From contig JAOPZD010000600.1 of assembly GCA_025964295.1 (NCBI GenBank), positions 1 through 5,228 on the forward strand: 5,228 bases of DNA, in the 5' to 3' direction. The translations under genes were made by a program, and so were the position numbers. The notes beneath the pieces were generated by a model. It was not told the origin of the DNA, ran no database searches, and saw nothing but the letters and a program-made list of their open reading frames with translations. Origin of the DNA: Conexibacter sp. GTDB lineage: Bacteria > Actinomycetota > Thermoleophilia > Solirubrobacterales > Solirubrobacteraceae. Shown piece after piece: positions 1 to 5,228 of the stretch (positions within the stretch are counted from its first letter, which is position 1; each line of letters begins with the position of its first letter).

Positions 1-14
1 GGGCCGCGCCGGGC

Positions 15-782
15 TCATGCGCCGGGCGCCGCCTTTCGGGCGCGCACGATCGCCGACGCGGCGTGCTCGTGGACGCGGTGCGTCGGGGTGATCTCGACGT
101 CGTCGAAGCCCGCCGCCGCCAGCCCGCGCGCGAACTCCTCGCGCGTCAGCGCCCCGGCGATGCAGCCCGTCCAGGCGGCCATGTCGGCGCGCGTGGCGTC
201 GTCCATCCCCGCGTCGGCCACGACGTCGGAGACGGCGAGGCGCCCGCCGGGCCGCAGGATGCGCGCGGCCTCGGCGAAGACCGCGTCCTTGTCGGCGGCG
301 AGGTTGATGACGCAGTTGGAGATCACCACGTCGACGGCGCCGTCGGGCAGCGGCACGGCCTCGATGTACCCCTTCAGGAACTCGACGTTCGTCGCCCCGG
401 CGCGGGCGGCGTTGGCGCGGGCCAGCTCGAGCATCTCGTCGGTCATGTCCAACCCGTAGGCCTTGCCCGTCGGGCCGACGCGGCCGGCGGAGATCAGCAC
501 GTCGGCGCCCGCGCCGGAGCCGAGGTCGAGGACGACCTCGCCGGCGTGCAGGTCGGCGACCGCGGTCGGCACGCCGCAGCCCAGCGAGGCCGACAGGGCC
601 TCGTCGGTGGCCCCGTTGGTCTCGGCGCCGGCGTACAGCGCGTCGCCGAAGACCTCGGTGCCGGAGGCCGAGCCGCCGCAGCAGCCCGACGACGTGCCCG
701 TCGCGGCGGCACGCGCCGCGGCGGCGTAGCGCTCGCGCACGGCCTCGCGGACGTCGTCGGGGGTCGTGTTCAGCTCAGCCAT
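15..782 (-). CDS. arsM: Arsenite S-adenosylmethionine methyltransferase (ArsM), 255 aa
   Basis: This cytoplasmic enzyme transfers methyl groups from S-adenosylmethionine to As(III), giving methylated and eventually volatile arsenicals. The Rossmann-type SAM site is seen as VLDLGSGAGAD at residues 84-94, followed by the acidic LDM at 111-113. Three cysteines lie in family-typical contexts: C69 in SLGCG, C157 in SNCVIN and C207 in TGCIAG. The 50-residue gap between the last two equals that between C174 and C224 of the characterised algal ArsM, as I recall those positions. An extra CC pair sits at 34-35 in a Gly/Ser-rich segment, also common in bacterial ArsM. The ATG at 782 was chosen because GAGGAG lies 8 bases upstream and the residues before it are non-homologous read-through. 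The start lies inside the end of arsR (13 bp overlap), so translation is probably coupled and arsenic control comes from the arsR promoter. Length is normal for a bacterial ArsM. I am very sure of the family; activity is inferred. Confidence 0.95.
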   Translation of the reverse strand: MAELNTTPDDVREAVRERYAAAARAAATGTSSGCCGGSASGTEVFGDALYAGAETNGATDEALSASLGCGVPTAVADLHAGEVVLDLGSGAGADVLISAGRVGPTGKAYGLDMTDEMLELARANAARAGATNVEFLKGYIEAVPLPDGAVDVVISNCVINLAADKDAVFAEAARILRPGGRLAVSDVVADAGMDDATRADMAAWTGCIAGALTREEFARGLAAAGFDDVEITPTHRVHEHAASAIVRARKAAPGA

Positions 783-1123
783 GCGATCAGCTCCTCGGTC
801 GCGTCCGGGAGGACGAAGTAGTAGGCCCACAGCCCGCGCCGCTCGGTCCCGACGACCCCGGCGTTGACGAGCACCTTGAGGTGTTTGGCCAGCGCCGGCT
901 GCGACATGTCGAACAACGGCACGAGCTCGCACTGGCAGACCGCCTCCGGCGCGGCCTTGCGCAGCGTGTCGACGATCCGCAGCCGCGTCGGGTCGGCCAG
1001 CGCCTTGACCGTCGCGGCGAGCGCGACGGCCTGCTCGGCGCCGAGATCCGGCGCGACGGGCGCGACGCAGCAGCCACCGCTGCGGCGCTCGCGCGGACTC
1101 AGCACGGGAAGGGCGGTGCTCAC
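770..1123 (-). CDS. arsR: ArsR-family metalloregulator, arsenic-responsive repressor, 117 aa
   Basis: This is a small winged-helix repressor that should bind the dyad in its own promoter and release it on binding As(III) or Sb(III). Residues about 33-105 form the ArsR fold: KALADPTRLRIVDTLR at 40-55, the recognition region FDMSQPALAKHLKVL at 71-85, and a wing GLWAYYFV at 97-104. The cysteines are C63 and C65 (VCQCEL), matching the CxC position of R773-type ArsR at the start of the DNA-binding helix, plus an N-terminal C18-C19 pair of the kind seen in actinobacterial ArsR proteins. The start is uncertain. In-frame choices are TTG 1159, ATG 1135 and GTG 1123. I take the GTG because TATGGT ends 7 bases before it, giving a leaderless message, and the ATG would fall inside that -10. 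None of the three has a Shine-Dalgarno sequence. It is followed by arsM, overlapping by 13 bp. The family is certain; the arsenic ligand is strongly supported by the arsM neighbour. Confidence 0.93.
   Translation of the reverse strand: MSTALPVLSPRERRSGGCCVAPVAPDLGAEQAVALAATVKALADPTRLRIVDTLRKAAPEAVCQCELVPLFDMSQPALAKHLKVLVNAGVVGTERRGLWAYYFVLPDATEELIAWLS
791..796 (-). promoter_or_regulatory. Ribosome binding site of arsM (GAGGAG)
   Basis: GAGGAG lies 8 bases before the arsM ATG at 782, within the last codons of arsR (Glu-Glu of EELIAWLS). It fixes the arsM start and supports independent or coupled initiation on an arsR-arsM transcript. Confidence 0.75.
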
Positions 1124-1130
1124 GGCGGCG

Positions 1131-1159
1131 ACCATACACAACCAATCGGTTATGAGCAA
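1131..1159 (-). promoter_or_regulatory. Predicted promoter of arsR-arsM, leaderless type
   Basis: On the minus strand TTGCTC (1159-1154) is separated by exactly 17 bp from TATGGT (1136-1131). TATGGT is followed by 7 bases and then the GTG at 1123, so a transcript beginning at the usual distance would start at or next to that codon. The -35 matches consensus at only three positions and the -10 at four, so the score rests on spacing and on the operator between them. Confidence 0.6.
1137..1154. promoter_or_regulatory. Predicted ArsR operator, imperfect dyad in the promoter spacer
   Basis: On the plus strand the sequence is CACAACC, AATC, GGTTATG. The 7-base arms pair at six of seven positions; the mismatch is 1139 against 1152. 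The dyad fills the -35/-10 spacer of the arsR promoter almost exactly, where a bound dimer would block RNA polymerase. Assignment to ArsR is an inference from position and symmetry. Confidence 0.62.
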
Positions 1160-1173
1160 GCCGTTTGGTTATG
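1148..1173. repeat. Direct repeat GGTTATG, two copies 19 bp apart, upstream of arsR
   Basis: GGTTATG occurs on the plus strand at 1148-1154 and again at 1167-1173. The first copy is the upstream arm of the spacer dyad. The second sits just upstream of the -35 and lacks a good partner arm (1156-1162 reads GCAAGCC), so it is at most a half-site or a weak second operator. Confidence 0.45.
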
Positions 1174-1183
1174 TCTCGCCGTG

Positions 1184-1201
1184 TGACGGTGGGTCCCGTC
1201 A
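1184..1201 (-). terminator. Short stem-loop over the stop codon of the TPR-like membrane gene
   Basis: On the minus strand TGACGG (starting with the TGA stop itself) is followed by six bases and then CCGTCA, giving a perfect 6-bp stem. No run of T follows. It could end or attenuate transcription before the arsR promoter, but intrinsic termination without a U tract is uncertain. Confidence 0.4.
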
Positions 1202-2833
1202 GACGGCGAGGAGCTTGTCGAACGCGGGTCGCGCGTGGTGGCGCAGCGCCCCGAGGTCGGTGTCCTGCTCGACGTAGGCCCGCGGCAGGTCGCTGCCCGC
1301 CTGGGCGATCGCGATCCGCAGCTCCTTGAGCGCCGCGCGCCGGAGACGAGCGGCGCCCTTGTCGTCGATGTCGCTCAGCAGCGCGTAGAAGCACGCCGCG
1401 TTGTAGTGGGCCTGCCAGCCGATCAGCCGCGCGCGGCAGAAGAGGTGGCGGCAGAAGAGCCAGCCGCGGATGACCTTCAGCCGGATCTTCAGCCACCGGC
1501 GGGCGGCGCCCGTCTTGCCCGCCTCGGTCCGCGCCCGCAGGCACATCTGCGAGATCAGCAGCGCATGGCGCAGCTGGCGGCGCTCGGGGCCGGCGGGCTC
1601 GAACCGATGGCGGAAGCGATGCTCGTACACGACGCTCCAATGGGGCCGCACCCGGCGGCGCGCCATGAGCGCCTCGCGGCCCGCGACGCGCTGCACGCGC
1701 CGATCCAGGCGGGGCGGGACCGGGAACTGCAGCACCGGGCGCAGGCCGTCGACGACGGCCTGCCAGCCGGCCCGGAGCCGGTCGCCGAGCATGCGCTCGT
1801 CGGCGTGCAGCTCGTCGAGGTCGCTGAGGACCTGGTCGAGCCGGGGGGACGTGCTCGCGCCCGCCGCGACCACCTCGGTCGCCTCGGCGCTCAGCAGGAT
1901 GCTCGCGCGGAACCCGGCCTCGAAGATCGCCGGATGCCGGACGCGCACGCCGGTGTAGATCTCGAGCGCATCGATCCGCGCGATCGGGCCGGGGCGGCCG
2001 CTCACCGTCTCGCCGCGGAGCCGCTCCAGCGTGGTCGCGACGCCGAGCTGGGCGAGCATGTTGCCGGGATCCTGCGCCCGCGCCCGCTCGTACTTGGCGT
2101 AGGCGAAGGCCAACCGCTGCGCGTCGGTCGTCGCCACCTGGCCGAGGGCGCTGCCGGGGACGTCGTTCTCGATGTCCAGGCCTTGGCGATACGAGGTCAG
2201 CGCGTCCGTCGTGCGCCAGAACGCCCAGTCGGGGTAGATCCCGGGCGCCAGCTCCTGGACGTTGCGGTAGATCTCCTTGGCGGTGAGCTTGATCGCCTCG
2301 CTCCAGGTCGCGGCGCTCTGCTGCCCGAGCCGGACGCCGGGGACCGGCCCGAGGCAGGACAGCTCGTAGGCGACGCTGCAGGGACCGCTCGCCGGGTCGC
2401 TGTCGGCGATCACCGCCGAGACCTTGAACGTCGTCGATCGCGGCGGGGTCGGGATCGCGCTGATCAGCGCGCCGAGCAGCTTGACCTCGGTCCCGGGCAT
2501 GGCGGACACGACCGCGGCGAGCTTGTCGGCCGTCGGCGCGCCCGACGGCACGCCGCTGGCGGGGAGCCAGCCACGGTCGCCGAGCGCCTCGGTCAGCGCC
2601 GACCTGACGGCCGACGGCTTGAGCGTGAGGCCGTCGGTCGCGATGGCGCCGATCTCGATCGTCCCCTGGCGTGCCACCGCCGCGGCCCTGACCCAGACCC
2701 AGACCAGGAGCCCGACCGCCAGCGCGACGAGGATCCAGTCGCGAACGGCGAGGTCGCCGACCGCTCCCACGACCGCGTCGAGCACGTCACCCACGACCTT
2801 CGGCACGTCAACGCCGGCGGCGGGCATGGTCAC
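1199..2833 (-). CDS. Membrane-anchored protein with TPR-like repeats, family unknown, 544 aa
   Basis: I do not recognise a named family. From the GTG start there is a short N-terminal segment and one hydrophobic helix at about 33-50 (WILVALAVGLLVWVWVRA). A mixed region at 57-220 begins GTIEIGAIATDGLTLKPS. A TPR-like helical pair lies at about 238-272 (AFAYAKYERARAQDPGN). A strongly basic stretch covers 376-470, with C461 and C466 near two tryptophans. A second TPR-like end lies at 474-541, with the YNAACFYALL pattern and a closing D-DLGALR...AFDKLL. This suggests a bitopic scaffold with most of the protein on one side of the membrane. GTG 2833 overlaps the upstream stop as GTGA, indicating coupling; ATG 2827 is the alternative, and a weak GAAGG precedes both. 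The frame stays open far upstream of the start only because GC content is high. Coding reality is well supported; function is unknown. Confidence 0.85.
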   Translation of the reverse strand: MTMPAAGVDVPKVVGDVLDAVVGAVGDLAVRDWILVALAVGLLVWVWVRAAAVARQGTIEIGAIATDGLTLKPSAVRSALTEALGDRGWLPASGVPSGAPTADKLAAVVSAMPGTEVKLLGALISAIPTPPRSTTFKVSAVIADSDPASGPCSVAYELSCLGPVPGVRLGQQSAATWSEAIKLTAKEIYRNVQELAPGIYPDWAFWRTTDALTSYRQGLDIENDVPGSALGQVATTDAQRLAFAYAKYERARAQDPGNMLAQLGVATTLERLRGETVSGRPGPIARIDALEIYTGVRVRHPAIFEAGFRASILLSAEATEVVAAGASTSPRLDQVLSDLDELHADERMLGDRLRAGWQAVVDGLRPVLQFPVPPRLDRRVQRVAGREALMARRRVRPHWSVVYEHRFRHRFEPAGPERRQLRHALLISQMCLRARTEAGKTGAARRWLKIRLKVIRGWLFCRHLFCRARLIGWQAHYNAACFYALLSDIDDKGAARLRRAALKELRIAIAQAGSDLPRAYVEQDTDLGALRHHARPAFDKLLAV

Positions 2834-3222
2834 GCCGCCTTCGGCTTGGCCGGGGCGATGTCGGCGAGCGCGCCCCAGACGCAGGCCTCCGGCGGGAGCC
2901 GGGGCGCCGTGCCCGCGAGGGCCAGGAGCAGCTTGCGGGCCTGCGCCGGATCGGCCTGGCCGATCCGCTGCAGGTGCGCGCACTCGTCGTCGGCGGAGGC
3001 CAGCACCCCGTCCGTGGCGCAGCGCGCGCCGGGGTGCTGCTTGACGATCGCCGCGTAGGACGACCGCGCCGCGGTCGGGAACCCGGCGTCCAGCACGGCG
3101 TGCGCCTTGTCGCACAGGGCATCCGTCGTCGCCGTGCGCTGGGACGCGACCACGTCGAGCACGGCGACGGCCACCAGCAGCGCCGCCACCACCGTGCAGA
3201 TGACCGGTCGCCACCCGATCAT
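2830..3222 (-). CDS. Small single-pass membrane protein with four exported cysteines, unknown function, 130 aa
   Basis: No family is recognised. The N terminus has the form of a signal anchor: MIGWRP, then a hydrophobic helix at about 7-26 (VICTVVAALLVAVAVLDVVA). The remaining hundred or so residues are alanine-rich and probably helical, with cysteines at 37, 68, 81 and 114 that could form two disulfides outside the cytoplasm. The pattern around 40-62 (AHAVLDAGFPTAARSSYAAIVKQHP) looks like one degenerate TPR-type helical hairpin. ATG 3222 was chosen because GAGGA ends four bases before it and a promoter -10 lies at 3288-3283. The longer in-frame ATG at 3279 starts only three bases after that -10, so it would not be within the message, and it lacks a Shine-Dalgarno sequence. 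The stop overlaps the next gene as GTGA, so the two are probably translated together and act together at the membrane. Confidence 0.72.
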   Translation of the reverse strand: MIGWRPVICTVVAALLVAVAVLDVVASQRTATTDALCDKAHAVLDAGFPTAARSSYAAIVKQHPGARCATDGVLASADDECAHLQRIGQADPAQARKLLLALAGTAPRLPPEACVWGALADIAPAKPKAA

Positions 3223-3226
3223 GTGG

Positions 3227-3231
3227 TCCTC
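3227..3231 (-). promoter_or_regulatory. Ribosome binding site of the small membrane protein gene (GAGGA)
   Basis: GAGGA is followed by CCAC and then the ATG at 3222. The spacing is slightly short but usable. It favours the 130-residue form, which begins directly with the signal anchor. Confidence 0.55.
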
Positions 3232-3282
3232 GACTCCATGGTCCGCTCCGAGCGTCGTTGCGACGTCCCTGGCCGCCATCGC

Positions 3283-3312
3283 ACCGTATCCGGGTCAGAT
3301 CCCGACGGTCAA
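3283..3312 (-). promoter_or_regulatory. Predicted sigma70-like promoter of the two-gene membrane operon
   Basis: On the minus strand TTGACC (3312-3307, five of six consensus bases) is followed by 18 bp and TACGGT (3288-3283), which fits the actinobacterial TAnnnT -10. Transcription should begin near 3276, leaving a leader of about 50 bases before the ATG at 3222. The 140-bp gap 3223-3362 holds this promoter and the end of the kinase hairpin and little else that I can see. Confidence 0.55.
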
Positions 3313-3347
3313 CCGCGACGATCGTGCAGGATCGCTCTGCGGTCCGA

Positions 3348-3387
3348 GGTCGCCACGCCCGCTCAGAGCGGCAGCGTCGCGGCGACC
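3348..3387 (-). terminator. Bulged hairpin at the 3' end of the histidine kinase gene
   Basis: On the minus strand the outer arms are GGTCGCC and GGCGACC (7 bp), then ACGC and GCGT (4 bp), then CCGCT and AGCGG (5 bp), closing on a CTG loop. Unpaired GCG and TG lie on one side only. Together this is a 16-bp GC-rich stem, and the kinase TGA stop (3365-3363) sits at its tip. No U tract follows. It probably separates the kinase transcript from the downstream operon. Confidence 0.5.
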
Positions 3388-5228
3388 CGAGTGCCTCCGC
3401 CCGCGGGGCTCTCGACCTCCAGCCGCCCGCCGAGCGCGGCGACGCGGTCGTGGAGTCCAAGCAGCCCGGTGCCGTCGGGGCGGGCGCCGCCGACGCCGTC
3501 GTCGCGCACGTCGAGATGCAGCAGGCCGTCGTCGACCCACGCCTTGACCTCGGCGGTCCGGGCGCGGGAGTGCTTGACGACGTTCGTGAGCGCCTCGGCG
3601 ACGACGAAGTACGCGCTGGCCTCGATCTCGGGCGGGAGGCGCTCGCCGGCCACGGCCACGTCGACGGGCATGCGCATGCGCGAGACGAGCGCGTCGACGC
3701 CGGCCCGCAGCCCGCCGCGGGCGAGGACCGCGGGCAGGATGCCGTGCGCCAGCTCGCGCAGCTCGGCGTTGGCCTGCTCGGCCTGGTCGAGCGCCTCGCC
3801 GACGAGGGCCTCGGCCGACTCGCCGTCGTCGTGGGCGGCGCCCTGCGCGAGCTTGAGCGTGATGATCGTGTGCACGAGGCGCTGCTGGGCCCCGTCGTGC
3901 AGGTCGCCCACGACGCGCCGGCGCGCGTCGTCGCCGGCCGTGAGCAGCCGGGCCCGCGACGCGACGAGCTGGGCGCGGCCGTCGGCGTTGGCGATCGCCG
4001 TGGCGATGAGCTCGCAGAAGTCGCCCAGGCGCTGCTCGGTGTCCGGCGGGAGCGCACGGCCGCGCGAGGACACCACCACGACGCCCCAGAGGCGCCCCTC
4101 GACCACGATCGGCGCGCCGACCGACGTGCCCATGCGGCCCTTGCGGGCGATGTCGGCGACCGTGCCGGTGAGGTGCTCGAAGCTTTCCTGCCGGGCCGGC
4201 CGCCCCGTGCGCAGCACGGCGCCCATGGCGTTCTCGCCCTCGAGCGTGATGCGCGCGCCGACGTCGATGCCGAGGTCGGCGTCGGTCTGCACCGCGAGCA
4301 CGGTGGCCGTCGCGTCGGGCTCATAGCGGCACAGCGCCGTGGCGTTGGTCTCCAGCAGTCGGCAGACCTCCGTGGCGGTCACGGCGAACACCTCCGCCGG
4401 CGCTGCGCCGCGCGCGACCAGCGTGGCGACCCGCCGCAGGGCCGCCTGCTCGGCCAGCAGCGACGCCAGCTTGTCCCGGCTGGCCTCCAGCGAGCCGGCC
4501 ATCACGTTGAAGGAGCGCTCGAGCGCGCCGATCTCCGCGACGTCGGTCTCGCGCATCCGCGCGCTCAGCTCCCCGCCCGCGAGCCGGTTGGCCATCCAGG
4601 CCGCCCGGCGCAGCGGCCGGACGATGACGCGCGTCAGGTAGCCCGAGAAGAGGATGATCAGGACGATCGACCCGGCGACGCCGACAACTGCCGCGGCGGT
4701 GGCGCGGCGCGCGGCCTGGTCGACGTCGGCGTCGCGCGCGCCGAGCCGGACCCGCTCGGCCTCGCGGAAGCTGTTGAGGCCCTCGCGCAGCGCGTCGACG
4801 CGCTGCTTGGCCGTCAGCGTGCGCCGCACGCTGCGCACGCTGGGGTCGTTGCGGCGCACGGCGTCGACGAGCGGCAGCGCGTACTGCCGGACGTAGGCGT
4901 CCAGGGCCCGGACGATCCGGCGGACGCGGGCGAGCTGGACGGGCTCGTCGGCCGCCAGCCGCGCGAGCGCCCGTGCGCTGCCCGGGAGGGCGGCGCGCGC
5001 GTCGTCGGCGGGCTCGAGGAAGCTCTCGTCGCGCGTGATGATGAACCCGCGCAGCCCCGTCTCGAGGTCGATCACGTGCTTCTCGAGCGTGTCGGCCGCG
5101 ACGAGCTCCTCGCGGGTCTGACGCCGCAGGTCGGTCGTCCCCCGCAGGTCGGTGATCGTGAGCAGCACGACCGCGAACGCCCCTCCGACGACGATCGCGA
5201 GGAGACCGCTCGCGATGACCATCCGGCC
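3363..5228 (-). CDS. NarL/LiaS-type sensor histidine kinase, CHASE3-HAMP-GAF, 5' end at window edge
   Basis: This is an inner-membrane sensor kinase that should autophosphorylate and pass the phosphate to a LuxR/NarL-type response regulator. Numbering from ATG 5222: first membrane helix 1-23; CHASE3 sensor at about 30-150 with the typical LETGLRGFIITRDESFLEP at 53-71; second membrane helix about 176-195; HAMP about 196-248; a short coiled linker; GAF about 262-415; HisKA_3 with phospho-acceptor H442 in DLHDGAQQRL; and HATPase_c with N547 in EALTNVVKHS, DDGVGG at 574-579 and a glycine-rich lid GTGLLGLHDRV at 584-594. All catalytic boxes look intact. The frame is open through two more codons to the window end, and ATG 5222 starts almost at the membrane helix without a Shine-Dalgarno sequence. 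The true start may therefore lie outside. No response regulator is present downstream; the partner may lie upstream. The ligand is unknown. Confidence 0.93.
   Translation of the reverse strand, partial: GRMVIASGLLAIVVGGAFAVVLLTITDLRGTTDLRRQTREELVAADTLEKHVIDLETGLRGFIITRDESFLEPADDARAALPGSARALARLAADEPVQLARVRRIVRALDAYVRQYALPLVDAVRRNDPSVRSVRRTLTAKQRVDALREGLNSFREAERVRLGARDADVDQAARRATAAAVVGVAGSIVLIILFSGYLTRVIVRPLRRAAWMANRLAGGELSARMRETDVAEIGALERSFNVMAGSLEASRDKLASLLAEQAALRRVATLVARGAAPAEVFAVTATEVCRLLETNATALCRYEPDATATVLAVQTDADLGIDVGARITLEGENAMGAVLRTGRPARQESFEHLTGTVADIARKGRMGTSVGAPIVVEGRLWGVVVVSSRGRALPPDTEQRLGDFCELIATAIANADGRAQLVASRARLLTAGDDARRRVVGDLHDGAQQRLVHTIITLKLAQGAAHDDGESAEALVGEALDQAEQANAELRELAHGILPAVLARGGLRAGVDALVSRMRMPVDVAVAGERLPPEIEASAYFVVAEALTNVVKHSRARTAEVKAWVDDGLLHLDVRDDGVGGARPDGTGLLGLHDRVAALGGRLEVESPAGGGTRVAATLPL

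Noticed and set aside
6..29. GCGCCGGGC repeated at 6-14 and 19-27 around the arsM stop, as a possible terminator
   Set aside because: It is a 9-base GC-only direct repeat at the window edge. The stem it could form is only five bases and no U tract is visible. The downstream sequence needed to judge it is missing.
63..821. 252-codon and 123-codon plus-strand frames over arsM
   Set aside because: These are shadows of arsM, with no recognisable domains and no ribosome sites.
783..1640. Extension of the arsM frame upstream of ATG 782
   Set aside because: It overlaps the clear ArsR coding region in another frame and is Arg-rich without structure. The GAGGAG and the ArsM-like N terminus support the internal ATG.
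1235..3058. 607-codon open frame on the plus strand
   Set aside because: It lies antisense to the two membrane-protein genes. Its composition is dominated by Arg, Gly, Ala, Asp and Pro with no domain pattern. This is what high-GC third positions produce on the opposite strand.
2834..4324. Long N-terminal extension of the TPR-like gene's frame, open to 4324
   Set aside because: The translation upstream of the GTG at 2833 is a Ser/Arg/Pro-rich out-of-frame reading of the histidine kinase and the small membrane gene. Membrane-anchor homology begins only after 2833.
2974..4326. 450-codon plus-strand frame across the kinase 3' half
   Set aside because: It is a Ser/Arg/Thr/Pro-rich antisense reading that crosses a promoter and a gene boundary, with no domain pattern.

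Overview
The window is very GC-rich. It has dense coding on the minus strand and long spurious open frames on the plus strand, as expected of a high-GC actinobacterium. The style of the sensor kinase (CHASE3-HAMP-GAF-HisKA_3-HATPase, with an AYFVVAEALTNVVKHS-type N box) resembles Thermoleophilia/Solirubrobacterales, but that placement is an inference from general resemblance. All five genes I accept are on the minus strand, so transcription runs from the right end of the window to the left.

Reading in the direction of transcription, the first gene (5228 to 3363) is a NarL/LiaS-type sensor histidine kinase whose 5' end touches the window edge. It ends inside a bulged hairpin. A sigma70-like promoter (TTGACC, 18 bp, TACGGT) follows. 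It drives a two-gene unit: a small single-pass membrane protein with four cysteines predicted outside the membrane (3222-2830), then a 544-residue membrane-anchored protein with TPR-like segments (2833-1199). The two genes overlap by four bases (GTGA). I do not recognise either as a named family. This pair is the part of the window most likely to be undescribed.

The last unit is an arsenic-response operon, arsR-arsM. An ArsR-family repressor (1123-770) overlaps by 13 bp an arsenite S-adenosylmethionine methyltransferase (782-15). Upstream of arsR there is a compact promoter, TTGCTC, 17 bp, TATGGT. An imperfect dyad, CACAACC-N4-GGTTATG as read on the plus strand, fills the spacer. A GTG codon lies 7 bases after the -10 element, which suggests a leaderless arsR mRNA repressed by its own product. 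The predicted logic is that As(III) binds the ArsR cysteines and releases the repressor from the spacer dyad. ArsM is then made by translation coupled to arsR and methylates As(III). No arsenate reductase or efflux pump is visible here; either could lie beyond the left edge.

There are no rRNA or tRNA genes, CRISPR arrays, insertion sequences or long repeats that I can see. The only non-coding gaps are short: 1124-1198 and 3223-3362.
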